From contig HF999512.1 of the NCBI GenBank assembly GCA_000434015.1, positions 1-15,643 on the forward strand: a stretch of 15,643 bases of DNA, read 5' to 3'. Of the stretch, positions 14,064 through 15,643 are shown piece by piece (positions within the stretch are counted from its first letter, which is position 1; each line of letters starts with the position of its first letter). This DNA is from Clostridium sp. CAG:571. Its GTDB lineage: Bacteria; Bacillota; Clostridia; TANB77; CAG-508. The translations under genes were made by a program, and so were the position numbers. The notes beneath the pieces are model-generated. The model saw only the letters and a program-made list of their open reading frames with translations, made no database searches and was not told the origin of the DNA.

Positions 14064-14592
14064 ATGGCAAAATTTTATTTTATAAGACATGGAAAACCAG
14101 ATTATACATATGGAGATACTCATGGCTTTATTGGACAAGGTCATGACTTTGCACCTTTAAAAACTGAAAAAATTGAAGAAGTTATAGAAACTGCAAAAGA
14201 CAAGCGATTAAAAGATGCACAAATTATCATATCTTCTCCATATACCAGAGCATTGCAAACAGCAAGTATTATATCAAAAGAGACTGGGATTGATATTGTG
14301 GTGGAATCAGATATCATGGAATGGCAACCAGATCTTACATATCAATATAAACGGTTCTGATGAGATGATAGAATACTACAAAGAGTATGTTGAAAATAAT
14401 GGGAAGTATCCTAATAATGAACCCAAAAAATGGGAAACCAAAGAACACTTAAGAACCAGAGTTATGTCTGTAATTGATAAGTATAAAGATACATATGACA
14501 CAGTTATCATAGTAGCACATAAAATAGCATTTCAATCTATTTGTAATTGTGGAGATATGAAACCTGCACAAATTTTTGAAACAGAATTTTAA
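14064..14592 (+). CDS. Histidine phosphatase, split by a +1 shift at CGG
   Basis: A histidine phosphatase of unknown substrate. The first half holds the phospho-acceptor motif IRHG (R8-H9-G10) and the SSPYTRALQTA motif; the second catalytic histidine (IIVAHKIAF) lies only in the +1 frame of the second half. In the incoming frame the gene stops at TGA 14358-14360, two codons past an in-frame CGG (14352-14354). Skipping the C gives GGT TCT GAT and continues SDEMIEYYKEYVENNGKYP to a TAA at 14590-14592, 175 residues in total, a normal size. The two halves together form one complete domain. GGAGG precedes the ATG; the peptidase gene follows 23 bases after the restored stop, as in an operon. The alternative is a pseudogene or sequencing error. 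Confidence 0.82.
14349..14358 (+). other. CGG +1 shift site 4 (histidine phosphatase)
   Basis: Context AAA CGG TTC TGA; quadruplet CGGT. The incoming frame ends YQYK, the +1 frame goes on SDEMIEYY. Here the incoming frame meets TGA one codon after the CGG. Confidence 0.78.
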
Positions 14593-14615
14593 ATAATAAA
14601 AGAGGTGAAAAATTT

Positions 14616-15407
14616 ATGACTAAAAAAATAGTCGCAGTAGGTGGGGGAGAAAACGGTAGATTAAAAAGTGATGGAACAAGAACTATGTATCCCTATGAGT
14701 TAGAAAAAATGGATAAAGAAATAATAAAATTAACTAAAAAGGAACATCCTAACTTTCTTTTAATTGCTCATTCACAACCATTAGAAAGACAAGAAGTATA
14801 TTTTCAAACGATGGTTGATATATATGGGAAATTATATAACTGTCATTGCAAAGACTTAAAAAGTAATGAGCTTAATGACAAAAATAAAGTTGAGGAATTG
14901 ATTGATTGGGCAGATATCATATATGAAGGTGGAGGAGATACTTTTAATATGATTAAGTTATGGAAAGAAACAGGCTTTGATAAAGTATTGAGAGATGCTT
15001 GGAAAAAAGGAAAGGTAATGTGTGGTATATCTGCAGGAGCTAATTGTTGGTTTTCGTTATGTAATTCGGATTCATTAAAGATACAAAATGGTAACAATCA
15101 ACCATTTATAGATGTAGAGTGTTTAGGGTTTATTGATGGATACCTTGTGCCACATTGTGATGAAAGAGGAAGAGCAGAATCTGCAAAAGAGTTATTAAAA
15201 AATAACAAAAAAGTAGGATTGTTACTGTCAAATTGCACAGCATTAGAAATAATTGATAATAAATATAGATTAATAACAAGCGATGCTTCATATCATAACA
15301 TAAATGCTTATGGGTTAAAATGTTACTGGAAAGATAATAAATATTATGAAGAAAAAATTGATGATTCAGAGGACTTTAAAGAATTAAATGATTTGTTAAA
15401 GATTTAA
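14616..15407 (+). CDS. Peptidase E-like (S51) / type 1 glutamine amidotransferase-like protein
   Basis: A 263-residue protein of the peptidase S51 family, whose founding member PepE cleaves Asp-X dipeptides. The nucleophile elbow GISAG is at residues 137-141 with S139 as nucleophile, following the family's GGGDT motif at 105-109. H180 in VPHCDER is the likely catalytic histidine, and N193-N195-adjacent residues show nothing unusual. It is longer than Escherichia coli PepE (about 229) and belongs to the Firmicute branch often annotated only as type 1 glutamine amidotransferase-like. An AGAGGTG site precedes the ATG; it is 23 bases after the phosphatase and likely co-transcribed. A terminator follows at 15480. 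Substrate is not known; no signal peptide, so it acts in the cytoplasm. Confidence 0.88.
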   Translation: MTKKIVAVGGGENGRLKSDGTRTMYPYELEKMDKEIIKLTKKEHPNFLLIAHSQPLERQEVYFQTMVDIYGKLYNCHCKDLKSNELNDKNKVEELIDWADIIYEGGGDTFNMIKLWKETGFDKVLRDAWKKGKVMCGISAGANCWFSLCNSDSLKIQNGNNQPFIDVECLGFIDGYLVPHCDERGRAESAKELLKNNKKVGLLLSNCTALEIIDNKYRLITSDASYHNINAYGLKCYWKDNKYYEEKIDDSEDFKELNDLLKI

Positions 15408-15479
15408 TATAGTAAAAAATATATTTTTATTTTAATAATAAAGATGCTTAATTATATTATCAAATTAAATATAAAAGTC

Positions 15480-15512
15480 ATTGCCTATGAAGAAATTTTC
15501 TAGGCAATTTTT
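15480..15512 (+). terminator. Intrinsic terminator after the S51 gene
   Basis: ATTGCCTA (15480-15487) pairs with TAGGCAAT (15501-15508) around a 13-base loop, followed by TTTTT. Confidence 0.8.
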
Positions 15513-15570
15513 AGTATAGGAGAGGATAGGAAATATAGACAAAGATAAGCAAAAAATCGAATATTAAACA

Positions 15571-15596
15571 TTGCGCAAAATCAAAGTTTTGTGCAA
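15571..15596. repeat. Stem-loop in the right-end non-coding stretch
   Basis: TTGCGCAAAA (15571-15580) and TTTTGTGCAA (15587-15596) pair over 10 bases with one G-U around a 6-base loop; a smaller stem, ACCATA/TATGGT (15621-15636), follows. No gene is visible from 15408 to the window end. The role is unknown; it may be a leader for a gene beyond the edge. Confidence 0.45.
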
Positions 15597-15643
15597 AAAG
15601 GAATAGGAACAAAATATAAAACCATACATATATGGTCCTACCC

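Noticed and set aside
7238..14355. CGG reassigned to another amino acid without a shift
   Set aside because: A simple reassignment would keep the frame; here homology continues only in the +1 frame at all four sites.
7238..14592. Four genes as ordinary pseudogenes or sequencing errors
   Set aside because: All four breaks fall on the same codon with the same sign, reading frames on both sides keep family conservation, and one gene is the essential prfB. The possibility is not excluded without raw reads, but it is the weaker explanation.
15571..15636. tRNA or T-box leader at the right edge
   Set aside because: The stems do not make a cloverleaf and I see no T-box core motif; the region is cut by the window end.
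1..15643. CRISPR array, insertion sequence or prophage
   Set aside because: No spaced direct repeats, transposase, integrase or terminal inverted repeats were seen on either strand.

Overview
The window is very AT-rich and has the codon use, strong GGAGG-type ribosome binding sites and gene content of an anaerobic low-GC Firmicute. The sporulation pair yabP-yabQ next to a DivIC-like gene points to a spore-forming (or ancestrally spore-forming) member of the Clostridia. I cannot place it further from sequence alone.

Layout: a SanA/YdcF-type DUF218 membrane protein (36-707), a divergent HAM1/ITPase-like NTP pyrophosphatase (801-1403) and a GNAT acetyltransferase (1470-1952) read rightwards. 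They meet a leftward histidine phosphatase (2065-2553) at a shared bidirectional terminator. Then come clpB with a near-consensus promoter, a NUDIX hydrolase and a short-chain dehydrogenase, a DUF2798-like membrane protein (6899-7445), prfB (7549-8672), a membrane protein of unknown function, aspartokinase, yabP, yabQ, a divIC-like gene and rho. The last part holds a small 74-residue protein of foreign-looking composition, a second histidine phosphatase (14064-14592) and a peptidase S51-like protein (14616-15407).

The striking observation is a repeated translational anomaly. Four rightward genes (DUF2798-like, prfB, yabQ and the second histidine phosphatase) appear broken by a +1 frameshift. 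In all four the break is exactly at an in-frame CGG codon: skipping the C, or reading CGGN as a four-base codon, restores a full-length family-like protein. By my reading these are the only in-frame CGG codons in about 4,350 codons of rightward genes; other CGG trinucleotides there are out of frame. One case is the essential gene prfB, which also carries its classical CTTTGA autoregulatory +1 site. It would therefore need two +1 events, and its conserved C-terminal tail appears only after the second. In the DUF2798-like gene the restored frame stops five bases before a strong terminator.

The likeliest biological reading is that CGG is not an ordinary arginine codon in this organism and is decoded with an obligatory or programmed +1 shift, perhaps by a tRNA with an enlarged anticodon loop. 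The one counter-example is a CGG used as the catalytic Arg codon (RHG motif) of the leftward histidine phosphatase, whose base composition looks foreign. No decoding tRNA lies in this window, so the mechanism is inference; the four-fold coincidence is seen directly.
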